The notes beneath the pieces were generated by a model that worked only from the letters and a program-made list of their open reading frames with translations, was not told the DNA's origin and did no database searches. Positions 1-7,241 of a stretch of DNA of 12,190 bases are shown here, piece after piece; position 1 is the stretch's first letter; every line of letters starts with the position of its first letter. Source of the stretch: DATGYC01 sp035298385 (GTDB lineage Bacteria > Bacillota > Sulfobacillia > Symbiobacteriales > Symbiobacteriaceae). The position numbers and the translations under genes are program-made. The stretch lies in NCBI GenBank assembly GCA_035298385.1, contig DATGYC010000032.1, positions 1 to 12,190 of the forward strand, in the 5' to 3' direction.

Positions 1-10
1 GGATAATGAG

Positions 11-57
11 CGACGGACGGTCTCCGAGGGCCAAGCCCTACCGGAGACCGTCCGTCG
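11..57. terminator. Long hairpin, probable terminator
   Basis: Perfect 16-bp inverted repeat (arms 11-26 and 42-57) with a further 5-bp stem in the loop (27-31 with 35-39). On the plus strand it is followed by only TTT, and on the minus strand by a mixed AT stretch, so the U-tract is weak either way. It lies 18 bases past the stop of the minus-strand reductase gene. It probably ends that transcript, or one converging from outside the window, or both. Confidence 0.6.
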
Positions 58-75
58 TTTGCCGATAGCCCCTGG

Positions 76-618
76 CTACTCCCCTGCCAGTTGCCGGTGC
101 AGCCAGTCCGCCTGGAAGACGGCCCGCTCGTCCTGCATCACATCACCGGGCTTCGATCCCTGCCCGATGATATACTCGCCCAGCTCCATGCCCATAAAGC
201 CGAGCGCATACTCAAACTGCTGGACAAGAGGCAGCGCCTTGATCCGGGGGCGATCCCCGCCGGTCAAGATCACGTGGGCCTTCTTCCCGCGCAGCCGCTC
301 CTTGAACTGGAGGGCCGGGTCCCGCAGGGCGTGCGACCACTGATCGACCAACTGCTTCAGCTGGGCGGACATGCCGTACCAATAGACCGGGCAGGCGAAG
401 AGCAGGACGTCATGCTCCGTCATCGCCCGGAGGACCTCCCCTGCAGGCCCGGAGACCGGTGGAAAGCCGCCCGGCTCGTGGCGCAGGTCAGAGAAGGGCG
501 CCTGGTCGAGCTGCGACAGATAGTAACGGGTCACCGGCAGATCGCCCAGCACCCGGTCCAGGAGTTGCTCTGAGTTGCCGCCCCGCCGGGCAGAACCATA
601 GAGGGCCAAAAGCTTCAT
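76..618 (-). CDS. NADPH-dependent FMN reductase / flavodoxin-fold oxidoreductase
   Basis: A 180-aa cytoplasmic protein of the flavodoxin-like NAD(P)H-dependent reductase family, which binds FMN and passes electrons from NAD(P)H to quinones, metals or other acceptors. The N-terminal strand and phosphate loop are clear: LLALYGSARRGGNS at residues 3-16, the loop that holds the FMN phosphate. Near residues 77-94 is PVYWYGMSAQLKQLVDQW, the second hallmark, where aromatic residues stack on the flavin and the helix aids dimerisation. No cysteine cluster is present, so it is not an iron-sulfur flavoprotein. The ATG start is supported by GGAGG at 628-632, 9 nt upstream. It is divergent from pcrA and appears to be a single-gene transcript ending at the hairpin near the window edge. 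The physiological substrate cannot be read from sequence. Confidence 0.88.
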   Translation of the reverse strand: MKLLALYGSARRGGNSEQLLDRVLGDLPVTRYYLSQLDQAPFSDLRHEPGGFPPVSGPAGEVLRAMTEHDVLLFACPVYWYGMSAQLKQLVDQWSHALRDPALQFKERLRGKKAHVILTGGDRPRIKALPLVQQFEYALGFMGMELGEYIIGQGSKPGDVMQDERAVFQADWLHRQLAGE

Positions 619-725
619 GCAGGATCGCCTCCAATAGATGGTCCATCAAGCTGAGCCTACCATCTCCACCAAGAGATTTGCAAAGGAGATCGCGTCTACA
701 ACCTCGAACTACATACGGACACTCT

Positions 726-751
726 AACCCCTGCTCTGGTAAGCAGGGGTT
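726..751 (+). promoter_or_regulatory. Hairpin in the pcrA leader
   Basis: A 10-bp perfect inverted repeat (726-735 and 742-751, loop CTGGTA) with a CCCC/GGGG core sits just before the pcrA ribosome-binding site (GAGG, 758-761). No U-tract follows on either strand, so it is a poor intrinsic terminator. In the mRNA it would hold the region directly upstream of the start, and could affect translation or message stability. The function is inferred from position only. Confidence 0.4.
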
Positions 752-771
752 TCTAGCGAGGATGTGACTGC

Positions 772-3117
772 ATGCCCAATCTGGACGCTGCCTCCCGGTT
801 CTGGGCGGCAGCCCCGGCGGCGCTGACCCCCGCCCAGCGGGAGGCGATCGCTCACGTTGACGGACCGCTCCTCGTCGTCGCTGGCCCGGGTTCGGGCAAG
901 ACGACCGTGATCACCTATCGTGTGGCCTATCTGACCGAGGTGGTGGGGATCGACCCCGCCGCCCTTCTTGTTCTTACCTTTACGCGCGTCGCGGCTGATT
1001 CGATGAAGGCGCGAACCGCTCAGGTGGCGGGCGCCCAGGTCGCCACCCGCGTCCTCTTCGGCACCTTCCACGCTCTCTGCTTCCGCATCCTCCGCCTGGT
1101 CGGCGGCGAGCCGCCCAAGATGCTTGAGGAGGATGAGCAGCTCCACCTAATCCGCACCCTCCTGCGGCAGATCGGTCAGCCGACGGATGATGACGCCCTC
1201 CAGAACGCCATGGCTGAGCTCTCTCGCCTGCGGTCGAGCCTCGATCCGCTGAAGGAGTTCGTCCCGCATGGTCTGACCAAGACCGACTTCCAGGCGCTCG
1301 TTAACGGCTACACCCAGGCGAAGGCGGAGCGGGGCGTCGTCGACTTTGACGACCTGCTCCATCAGGTCGTCGACCTGTTGCACCAGCGTGCCGATCTCCT
1401 GGAGGCGTTGCGCGCCCGCTTCCTCTACCTGCTGGTCGATGAGTTCCAGGACACGAACGCCGTCCAGTGGGAACTCGTCCGCCTCCTGTCCGAACCCCGC
1501 CGGAACCTGACCGTCGTCGGCGATGACGATCAGGCGATCTACGGCTGGCGTGGCGCCTCGCCGGACTTCCTGCTCGACTTTCCCAAGCAGTACCCGGGCG
1601 CCAAGCAGGTGACGCTGGACATCAACCACCGCTGCCCGCCCCCGGTCGTGCAGCTCTCCAACCGCTTGGCGGCGGAGAATCAGCACCGCTTCGGCAAGAC
1701 GATCAAGGCGTCGCAGAAGGGCGGGGCGCCCGTCGAGTTCATCACCCCAACCGACTCCCTGCATGAGGCGGAGGAGGTCGCTCGGCTCGTGAAGGAGTCG
1801 GGGCGCGCCCCTGGCGACTGGGCGGTGATCTACCGGACCAACATGCAGGCTCACGCCCTCGCGCAGGTCCTGGACCGCGAGGGGCTCCCCTACCAGGTTA
1901 TGGGCGGACTGCCAAACTTGTACCGACGCTGGCCGGTCCAGGACGTCCTTTGCTATCTACGGGCCGCCGCCGGCGACCGGATGGCGCTGGAGATGGTGAT
2001 CAACAAGCCGACCCGCTACGTCTCCCGTCAGGTGCTGGACGCCGCCAAGGCGAAGGGACCGCTCTTCAACGGGGACCTGCTGGCGGCGATCGAGGGAACG
2101 GGGCTGCTCAAGTCGTGGCAGCTCCGACCGATTGAGGAGCTTGCGGACCACCTGGTCCAGTTGGCGGAGCTCAACGCTCCGGATGCGATCGGCTACGTCC
2201 GGACGATCATCGGCTACGATGACTATATTGATCAGTGGGCCGCCAAGCAGGGCGGCTCGGCGGATGAGATCCTCGGCATCCTGACGGAGGTCGAGAAGAA
2301 CGCGCCGAAGCTCTCGATTCCCGAGTTCCTCCACCAGGTGGAGACGTGGAACGCCAAGGCTCGCAGCCGGGGTGGCGACGAGGATGTCGTCACCCTGGTC
2401 ACGTGCCACAAGGCGAAGGGGCTTGAGTACCCCTGCGTCGTGGTGGCGGGCGCCGTCGACCGGCTGATGCCGCACAAGGGCGCCGAGGACCTGGAGGAGG
2501 AGCGGCGGCTGATGTACGTCGCTATGACCCGGGCGATGGAGAAGCTCTACCTCTCAGCCCCGCTCTCCTGGGAGGGGCGGGAGGTCCAGCCCTCGCCCTT
2601 CCTGGACGAGGCGCTAGGGCGCCCCAAGAAGGCGAAGGCCGGGGCGGCAGCGGGGGCTCGAGCCACCGCGGGCGGTCGAGGCACAGCTCCAGCGGGCGCT
2701 CGCACCGCAGGTCGGACCGTGGCCGAGTCCTCTAGAGCTCAATCCCGCTTTGACCAGCTCGCTAGCGCCGCCGCTACGAAGCGGTCGGCCAACGCAGAGG
2801 CCGGCCTGAGCGAAGGGCAGTTCGGGCGAAGCCCGGCCGAGACCAATTCCAACTCCGTTCGTGCCTACCCGAAGCCGGGCGGACGCGCCAAGAAGACCAA
2901 GTACGGCCCTTACCAAGAGCCCGATGAGGCCGCCCTCCCGCCGGTACTTGGCCCTGGCACCAAGGTCCACCACCAGCGCCACGGTGAGGGCACGATCGAG
3001 TCGATCGACCCGAACCGTCACTCCGTGATCATCGACTTCAGCGGTAAGCGGCTCTCGCTCGACCTGGCCTGGTGCCTGCAGTCGCCGAGCTTCTTCCGCG
3101 TTCTAACGGGGGATTAA
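772..3117 (+). CDS. pcrA: ATP-dependent DNA helicase PcrA/UvrD (superfamily 1A)
   Basis: A 3'-5' DNA helicase acting in nucleotide excision repair, removal of recombinase filaments and transcription-replication conflicts. All SF1A motifs are present: Q motif LTPAQREAI (18-26), Walker A AGPGSGKTT (37-45), Ia LTFTR (68-72), GTFHAL (97-102), Walker B VDEFQD (222-227), III GDDDQAIYGWRGA (250-262), IV LDINHRC (282-288), V TLVTCHKAKGLEYP (541-554) and VI EEERRLMYVAMTRA (575-588). Residues 617-725 form an Ala/Gly/Arg/Ser-rich, probably disordered linker. Residues 727-770 are the C-terminal tudor-like domain (GTKVHHQRHGEGTIESID), which in PcrA contacts RNA polymerase. At 781 aa it is somewhat longer than typical PcrA because of the linker. 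An in-frame stop just upstream (754-756) and GAGG at 758-761 fix the ATG. A small gene follows after 5 nt. Confidence 0.95.
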   Translation: MPNLDAASRFWAAAPAALTPAQREAIAHVDGPLLVVAGPGSGKTTVITYRVAYLTEVVGIDPAALLVLTFTRVAADSMKARTAQVAGAQVATRVLFGTFHALCFRILRLVGGEPPKMLEEDEQLHLIRTLLRQIGQPTDDDALQNAMAELSRLRSSLDPLKEFVPHGLTKTDFQALVNGYTQAKAERGVVDFDDLLHQVVDLLHQRADLLEALRARFLYLLVDEFQDTNAVQWELVRLLSEPRRNLTVVGDDDQAIYGWRGASPDFLLDFPKQYPGAKQVTLDINHRCPPPVVQLSNRLAAENQHRFGKTIKASQKGGAPVEFITPTDSLHEAEEVARLVKESGRAPGDWAVIYRTNMQAHALAQVLDREGLPYQVMGGLPNLYRRWPVQDVLCYLRAAAGDRMALEMVINKPTRYVSRQVLDAAKAKGPLFNGDLLAAIEGTGLLKSWQLRPIEELADHLVQLAELNAPDAIGYVRTIIGYDDYIDQWAAKQGGSADEILGILTEVEKNAPKLSIPEFLHQVETWNAKARSRGGDEDVVTLVTCHKAKGLEYPCVVVAGAVDRLMPHKGAEDLEEERRLMYVAMTRAMEKLYLSAPLSWEGREVQPSPFLDEALGRPKKAKAGAAAGARATAGGRGTAPAGARTAGRTVAESSRAQSRFDQLASAAATKRSANAEAGLSEGQFGRSPAETNSNSVRAYPKPGGRAKKTKYGPYQEPDEAALPPVLGPGTKVHHQRHGEGTIESIDPNRHSVIIDFSGKRLSLDLAWCLQSPSFFRVLTGD

Positions 3118-3122
3118 GAGCT

Positions 3123-3530
3123 ATGCCACGCCCATCTGAGGAGAAGCATCCCGAAATCAAGTCCACCAAGGAGTACTTCTTGGAGACCCTGGATGACCTG
3201 GCGAACTCGAATGAGGCCGTGGCTAAGCGGAAGGAGCAACTCCGCTTGGTCACCGGCCTGATCGACCAGGTCGAGGCCGGCGGTGTACTGGACGCCATCG
3301 TCCAGGGCAAGGGCGTCGTCAACACGATCACCGATGTCGGCTCCGACTCGATCGCCTTCGTCTTCAACGGGGGCTGGGCCCTAGGCTTCGAGGGCGATGG
3401 CGGCGAGCTGGTCATCGTGATCGACTACATCAACCAGATCAAGCCGCACAAGTCCGGCGGTCTCCTGGTCGATATGGAGACCGGCGAGTGCGTCATCCTG
3501 CGCTTCCTCGGCAAGGTGGCCGCAGACTAA
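3123..3530 (+). CDS. Uncharacterised protein co-transcribed with pcrA
   Basis: A 135-aa soluble protein that I do not recognise. The first ~60 residues are charged and likely helical (STKEYFLETLDDLANSNEAV, then an Arg/Lys/Glu/Gln-rich stretch). The second half alternates hydrophobic residues like a beta domain (DSIAFVFNGGWALGFEG, ELVIVIDYINQIK, ECVILRFLGKV). There is no signal peptide, membrane segment or metal-binding cluster. The frame stays open upstream to a GTG at 3072, but that overlaps the pcrA end. The ATG at 3123 has GGGGGA (3108-3113) 9 nt before it and follows the pcrA stop by 5 nt, so I chose it. With a terminator right after its stop, it forms a two-gene operon with pcrA. A role near DNA metabolism is only suggested by this coupling. 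Confidence 0.75.
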   Translation: MPRPSEEKHPEIKSTKEYFLETLDDLANSNEAVAKRKEQLRLVTGLIDQVEAGGVLDAIVQGKGVVNTITDVGSDSIAFVFNGGWALGFEGDGGELVIVIDYINQIKPHKSGGLLVDMETGECVILRFLGKVAAD

Positions 3531-3566
3531 AGGCCGGAGGGGATCCCCCTCCGGCCTCTTCTTTTT
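3531..3566 (+). terminator. Rho-independent terminator of the pcrA operon
   Basis: A 12-bp perfect GC-rich stem (3531-3542 and 3546-3557, loop ATC) starts directly after the stop codon and is followed by CTTCTTTTT. It has the form of a strong intrinsic terminator on the plus strand. On the minus strand the tail is weak, so it gives little help to the converging adenosyltransferase gene. Confidence 0.93.
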
Positions 3567-3589
3567 AGTCGGGGCGCCCCGGTCTTCGA

Positions 3590-4147
3590 TTAGGCCTGCC
3601 AATCGACCTTCGTCTCCTCCACACCAGCCGCCGCATTCACGGCCCGGGCCGCCACGAAGAGGTAGTCCGAGAGTCGATTCAGGTACTTGACCACGACCGG
3701 ATCGACCGACTCCGTCGCAGCTAGCGTCACCACGCGCCGCTCAGCCCGCCGGACGATCGTCCGGGCCACGTGAAGCGTCGCCCCCGCGGGGCAGCCGCTC
3801 GGCAGAATGAACTGCTTCAGCGGTGCCAACTGCTCATCCAGGGCGTCGATCTCGGCCTCCAGGCGATCGATCATCGCAGTCTTCACCCTCGGCTGCTCGC
3901 CCTTCTCCTTGTCGGGTGGGGTGGCCAGGTCGGCGCCCACGTCAAAGAGCTCCCGCAGGATCCGGGTCAGGGACTGCCGTGCCGGCTCCGGCCCCGTTGG
4001 CCCGAGTTGAGCGAGCGCCAGCCCGATGAACGAGTTCGCCTCATCGACGGTACCATAGGCCTCGACCCGCAGGGCGTCCTTCGCGATCCGGGTCCCCCAG
4101 CGCAGCGAGGTCTGGCCCCCGTCGCCGGTACGCGTATAGATGCGCAT
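3590..4147 (-). CDS. pduO: Cob(I)yrinic acid a,c-diamide adenosyltransferase, PduO type
   Basis: Transfers the 5'-deoxyadenosyl group of ATP to cob(I)alamin or a corrinoid precursor, making adenosylcobalamin, the cofactor of enzymes such as methylmalonyl-CoA mutase. The 185-aa length is normal for the single-domain PduO/MMAB family. The ATP-binding N-terminus is canonical: IYTRTGDGGQTSL (3-15), K23 and RVEAYGTVDE (27-36). The second half carries FILPSG (113-118), RTIVRRAERRVV (129-140) with the family's conserved arginines and glutamate, and YLNRLSDYLFVAAR (155-168). The ATG has AGGAGG about 8 nt upstream. It is divergent from the HD-domain gene across 92 bp. I saw no B12-box or cobalamin riboswitch in that short gap, and no other cobalamin gene in the window. 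Confidence 0.93.
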   Translation of the reverse strand: MRIYTRTGDGGQTSLRWGTRIAKDALRVEAYGTVDEANSFIGLALAQLGPTGPEPARQSLTRILRELFDVGADLATPPDKEKGEQPRVKTAMIDRLEAEIDALDEQLAPLKQFILPSGCPAGATLHVARTIVRRAERRVVTLAATESVDPVVVKYLNRLSDYLFVAARAVNAAAGVEETKVDWQA

Positions 4148-4239
4148 CTCTTTTGCCTCCTTGGTTTGGCAGGAGAATCCGTGGGGAAGATGGTACGGTA
4201 TCCGTTAAGACGTTTTGATCCCAAAGGGAGGAACCAGTC

Positions 4240-4821
4240 GTGCAGCGAGCAGAAGCCTGGGCCATTGTGACCGAGTTTACGCAGAACCCGCGCCTTCTGA
4301 ACCACATGATGGCCGTTGAGGCCTGTATGCGGGCTTACGCTCGTCACTACGGCGAGGACGAGGAGCGTTGGGGCCTGATCGGCCTGCTCCATGACTTCGA
4401 CTATGAGCGGTACCCGGAGTGCCCAGCGCACCCACTGGAGGGCGAGAAGATCCTCGCCGCCCGGGGCGTCGATCCGGCGATTCGCTACACAATCTGCTCG
4501 CACGTCGATCACGTGAGTGATCGCTATCCCCGGAACTCCCTGGTCGATCGGGTGCTCTATGCCGTCGACGAACTCTCGGGTCTGGTCGTGGCGACGGCGC
4601 TGGTCCGGCCGACGAAGTCGATCTTCGACGTCGATGTGGCGGCGGTGCAGAAGAAGTTCAAGGACAAGAAGTTCGCCGCCGGCGTCAACCGGGAAGAGGT
4701 GCTCCACGGTGCTGCCGAGCTTGGTGTGCCGATGGAGGAGCACATCGCTTTCGTCATCCAGGCGCTTCAGGGATCGGCCGATGCGCTTGGTCTGCGGGGA
4801 GTCGAGACGACCCAGGCGTAG
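4240..4821 (+). CDS. HD-domain (HDIG-type) metal-dependent phosphohydrolase
   Basis: A 193-aa HD-superfamily protein. The metal-ligand set is visible in order: H22 (RLLNHMMAVE), H51-D52 (GLLHDFDYERYP), H64 (AHPLEG), H88 (ICSHVDH) and D110 (YAVDELSG). Five or more such ligands suggest a two-metal site typical of phosphohydrolases acting on nucleotides or phosphoesters. The motifs GLLHDFDYERYP, YAVDELSG and ALVRPTKSI belong to a widespread small stand-alone HDIG family with no settled substrate. The start is GTG with GGGAGGA at 4226-4232, 7 nt before it. It is divergent from the adenosyltransferase. A functional link to cobalamin is not evident and adjacency may be accidental. Confidence 0.9.
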   Translation: MQRAEAWAIVTEFTQNPRLLNHMMAVEACMRAYARHYGEDEERWGLIGLLHDFDYERYPECPAHPLEGEKILAARGVDPAIRYTICSHVDHVSDRYPRNSLVDRVLYAVDELSGLVVATALVRPTKSIFDVDVAAVQKKFKDKKFAAGVNREEVLHGAAELGVPMEEHIAFVIQALQGSADALGLRGVETTQA

Positions 4822-4942
4822 ATCGAACCGCCCCCCGTTCGCCACTTCTTCGGGATTGCGACCGGAAGCTCCTCCCCGCTAGTCATGTGCAGGCGGCGGC
4901 GGCGTATCTTGTGACAAGCCCGCCTCAAAGGAGGGAGAAGGT

Positions 4943-5284
4943 TTGTCCGCCGCTCGCGCCTTACTTCTAAAGACTGTGGTCTATGCTGGCATCTTTGGGT
5001 TGATTATGCCCGTTCTGGGTGGTCTGTCGGTCTCCCAGGCGATCATTCTGGCCCTGGTCCACACCTTGCTTCTCTGGCTGGTCGATCAGTTCTTCCTCCT
5101 GCGCCTGGATACGACGATGGGTCTCGTCGTCGACGGGCTCATCCTCGCCCTGGGCACCCCGATTGTGCTCGGGGTGATGAGCGCCGTACCGCCGTTTGAT
5201 GCCTGGATCCTCTCGACCCTGATCGGGATGCTCTTTGAGTGGTTCTTCAACCGCTGGCTGATCGATCATGACCTGGTGGAATAG
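4943..5284 (+). CDS. DUF2512 (YndM-like) small integral membrane protein
   Basis: A 113-aa very hydrophobic protein with about four predicted membrane helices: roughly residues 8-27 (TVVYAGIFGLIMPVLGG), 30-52 (SQAIILALVHTLLLWLVDQFF), 58-80 (TMGLVVDGLILALGTPIVLG) and 86-106 (DAWILSTLIGMLFEWFFNRW). The spacing, and the acidic residue after the second helix (LVDQFFLLR), recall the DUF2512/YndM family of Bacillota, whose function is unknown. The start codon is TTG: an excellent AAAGGAGG (4927-4934) lies 8 nt upstream. It is a single gene, 121 nt after the HD gene, and ends at a strong terminator. The family call rests on remembered pattern and helix layout, not on an alignment. Confidence 0.75.
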   Translation: MSAARALLLKTVVYAGIFGLIMPVLGGLSVSQAIILALVHTLLLWLVDQFFLLRLDTTMGLVVDGLILALGTPIVLGVMSAVPPFDAWILSTLIGMLFEWFFNRWLIDHDLVE

Positions 5285-5287
5285 GAC

Positions 5288-5326
5288 GAGAGAGCCACGG
5301 GGCGCCCCGTGGCTCTCTCTTTTTTT
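5288..5326 (+). terminator. Strong rho-independent terminator
   Basis: A perfect palindrome with 16-base arms (5288-5303 and 5304-5319) can form a ~14-bp stem with a 4-nt loop, followed by seven T residues (5320-5326). It begins 4 nt after the DUF2512-like stop codon and is the cleanest intrinsic terminator in the window. Confidence 0.95.
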
Positions 5327-5412
5327 CCGGGGCGAGGAGGAACGCCGATATGCACGAACGAATATACATGATTGCATAGAGATAGACGCAAGATTGCGAG
5401 GAGGAGAGACCC

Positions 5413-6786
5413 GTGCCGTCGAACACGACCTCAATTCGGCTCCAGACCGCTGTGCCCGGCCCCGTCTCGCAGACCCTGATGGCGAGGAAGGAGTCCCTGA
5501 TCGCTGACGCCTTCTCCATCCATGTCCCGGTCGCGATCGCGGAGGCGAGGGGCGCCCTGGTGACCGACGTGGACGGCAACGTCTTCATCGACCTGGCTGG
5601 TGGTCTGGGCTGCATGAACGTCGGCCACTCCCACCCGCGCGTCGTAAAGGCGATTCAGGAGCACGCCTCCAAGTTTACCCATACCGACTTCTCCGTCATT
5701 ATGTATGAGTCATATATTCAGCTCGCTGAGCGGCTGACCGCCTACGCCCCGATCACCGGACAGAAGAAGGCCTGCTTCTTCAATGCGGGCGCCGAGGCGG
5801 TCGAGAACGCCGTCAAGTTCGCCCGCAAGTTCACCGGGCGCCGAGCGATCATCGCCCTGGAGGGCGCTTTCCATGGCCGGACCAATCTGACGATGGGCCT
5901 GACCTCCAAGGTGAAGCCGTACAAGGAGGGCTTCGGCCCCTTCGCCCCGGAGATCTACCGGACCCCGGCGCCGTACTCCTACCGCCGGCCGGCCTCGATG
6001 ACCGAGGCGGAGTACGTTCGTTGGTGCGCCGACTCCTTCGAGCGTCTCCTGACCACCGGGGTGGCCCCGTCTGACGTGGCGGCGATCATTCTTGAGCCGG
6101 TCCAGGGGGAGGGGGGCTTCCTCCCGCTGCACAAGGATTTCCTCGCGCGCATCCAGCAGGTCGCCCGCCAGCACGGAATCCTGATCATCGCCGATGAGAT
6201 CCAGTCCGGTATGGGCCGGACCGGTACGATGTTCGCCTCCGAACAGCTCGGTCTGGAACCGGACCTGATCACCGTCGGTAAGTCCCTGGCGGCGGGTCTC
6301 CCGCTCTCCGGCGTGATCGGCCGGGCAGAGATTCTGGACGCCCCGGGCGACTCGACGATCGGCGGCACCTACGTGGGCAACCCGGTTGCTTGCGCCGTCG
6401 CTAACGCCGTCCTGGATGCGATGGAGGCGGAGAGGCTCGCCGCCCGGGCGACGGAACTGGGCGCCCTGCTGCGCCAGCGCTTTGAGGCGCTAGCGACCAA
6501 GCTTAGTGCGATTCCCGGCTCCAAGCTCCACGTCGGCGAGATCCGCGGTCTGGGCGCCATGGTGGGCGTGGAGTTCGTCCGTGACCGGGCGACCCGCGAG
6601 CCGGCCAACACCGAACTAGCCCAGATCGTCCACCGCGGCATCGAGCGGGGCGTGATCTCCGTCAAGTGCGGCATCTGGGGGAACGTGCTTCGGATGCTGA
6701 TGCCCCTGATGATCCCGGTTGAGCAGTTGCACGAGGCACTCGATGTGCTCGAAGCCTGCGCGGTTGAGGTAGCGTCTGGAAAGTAA
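5413..6786 (+). CDS. gabT: Class III PLP aminotransferase, 4-aminobutyrate transaminase type
   Basis: A cytoplasmic PLP-dependent fold-type I enzyme of 457 aa, the normal family length. GabT-type enzymes move the omega-amino group of GABA or a similar omega-amino acid to 2-oxoglutarate, giving a semialdehyde and glutamate. Key features are the PLP phosphate-binding stretch FNAGAEAVENAVK (123-135), the aromatic-His pair GAFHGRT (151-157), EPVQGEGG (228-235), IADEIQSGMGRTG (259-271) with the Asp that pairs with the PLP ring nitrogen, and ITVGKSLAAGLP (286-297) with the Schiff-base lysine K290. GTVGNP-like GTYVGNP (318-324) follows. The start is GTG with AGGAGG at 5399-5404, 8 nt upstream. It stands alone between two terminators, with no semialdehyde dehydrogenase or GABA transporter nearby, so the exact substrate is uncertain; ornithine or beta-alanine are alternatives. 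Confidence 0.9.
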   Translation: MPSNTTSIRLQTAVPGPVSQTLMARKESLIADAFSIHVPVAIAEARGALVTDVDGNVFIDLAGGLGCMNVGHSHPRVVKAIQEHASKFTHTDFSVIMYESYIQLAERLTAYAPITGQKKACFFNAGAEAVENAVKFARKFTGRRAIIALEGAFHGRTNLTMGLTSKVKPYKEGFGPFAPEIYRTPAPYSYRRPASMTEAEYVRWCADSFERLLTTGVAPSDVAAIILEPVQGEGGFLPLHKDFLARIQQVARQHGILIIADEIQSGMGRTGTMFASEQLGLEPDLITVGKSLAAGLPLSGVIGRAEILDAPGDSTIGGTYVGNPVACAVANAVLDAMEAERLAARATELGALLRQRFEALATKLSAIPGSKLHVGEIRGLGAMVGVEFVRDRATREPANTELAQIVHRGIERGVISVKCGIWGNVLRMLMPLMIPVEQLHEALDVLEACAVEVASGK

Positions 6787-6797
6787 GGTGATACGTC

Positions 6798-6836
6798 GGA
6801 GGGCAACCGCGCTGGTTGCCCTCCTTTCGCTTTTCT
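6798..6836 (+). terminator. Rho-independent terminator of gabT
   Basis: An 11-bp perfect stem (6798-6808 and 6814-6824, loop GCGCT) lies 11 nt after the stop, followed by TTTCGCTTTTC. The U-rich tail is interrupted but adequate. Confidence 0.88.
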
Positions 6837-6858
6837 CAGGCGCCCAATTCGCCAATGC

Positions 6859-6891
6859 AAAGGGGCGCTCCACCAAGCGGAGCGCTCCTTT
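6859..6891. terminator. Second hairpin between converging genes, likely terminator
   Basis: A 13-bp stem on the plus strand (6859-6871 and 6879-6891) with one G-U pair and a 7-nt loop; on the minus strand that pair becomes an A-C mismatch. It starts 3 nt beyond the stop of the minus-strand ACP-like gene, so it probably ends that transcript and backs up the gabT terminator. The T-rich tails are modest on both strands. Confidence 0.7.
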
Positions 6892-6893
6892 AC

Positions 6894-7133
6894 TTATTTC
6901 ACCAGACTCTTTGAAGCCTTCACCACGAGCGAGCAGAGTTCACCAATCGTTTCGATCTCCATCAAGAGGTCCTCATCCAACTCAACTTCAAGCTCGGACT
7001 CCAGGACTTCTACAATGGTTTGCAACTCGGTGTCAAACTCTTCGTTCAGCGCCGTAATCGTAGTAGTGTACTTGACCGCCTTGTCATCCAGGTGGTTCTG
7101 GATCGCTAAGAGCGCCTCCTGCTTGATGCTCAT
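6894..7133 (-). CDS. Acyl-carrier-protein-like small acidic protein, no canonical Asp-Ser-Leu
   Basis: A 79-aa very acidic protein. Its second half matches the ACP pattern: ITALNEEFDTEL (26-37) aligns with the loop before ACP helix II, VEVLESELEVELDEDLL (41-57) with helix II into the acidic segment, and METIGEL-like EIETIGEL (59-66) with the TVGD motif before helix IV. ACPs carry phosphopantetheine on the serine of a DSL motif; here the region reads DTEL with no serine, so attachment would need Thr35 or does not occur. The ATG is fixed by an in-frame TAG just upstream; GGAGGTGG lies 12 nt before it, a rather long spacing. It is divergent from a fatty-acid operon. An unrelated helical protein remains possible. 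Confidence 0.65.
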   Translation of the reverse strand: MSIKQEALLAIQNHLDDKAVKYTTTITALNEEFDTELQTIVEVLESELEVELDEDLLMEIETIGELCSLVVKASKSLVK

Positions 7134-7212
7134 ACGGTTCTACTGCCACCTCCACGGGCGCTATTCTCGCCCGCGGGACGATTCCCTATGCAAATTAGTA
7201 CCAAGTTTCGGC

Positions 7213-7241
7213 TTTGCTCATAAAACCTTATGATTTATAAT
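7213..7241 (+). promoter_or_regulatory. Sigma-A-type promoter of the acyl-CoA ligase operon
   Basis: A perfect -10 element, TATAAT (7236-7241), in an AT-rich patch that contrasts with the GC-rich surroundings. The -35 is weak: TTTGCT (7213-7218, 17-bp spacer) or TTGCTC (7214-7219, 16-bp spacer). Transcription would begin near 7248. A weak -35 with a perfect -10 is common in regulated promoters. A minus-strand TATAAA (7239-7234) overlaps it and could serve the divergent ACP-like gene. Confidence 0.75.

Noticed and set aside
91..573. 160-aa plus-strand open frame opposite the reductase
   Set aside because: The minus strand has the FMN-binding motifs and a good ribosome-binding site; the plus frame is low-complexity shadow.
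1147..1854. 235-aa minus-strand open frame inside pcrA
   Set aside because: Antisense shadow of a GC-rich coding region. The plus-strand frame carries all helicase motifs through this segment.
3570..3581. Palindrome CGGGGCGCCCCG between converging genes
   Set aside because: Short, with no T-run on either side and no usable loop. A similar core recurs in the 5288-5319 terminator, probably by GC bias.
4148..4239. Cobalamin riboswitch before the adenosyltransferase gene
   Set aside because: The intergenic gap is only 92 nt and I find no B12-box-like sequence; the divergent gene's leader uses part of it.
5341..5412. Promoter for the aminotransferase in the AT-rich patch (TATACA at 5363-5368)
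   Set aside because: No acceptable -35 element is found 16-18 bp upstream, so I could not define a promoter with confidence.
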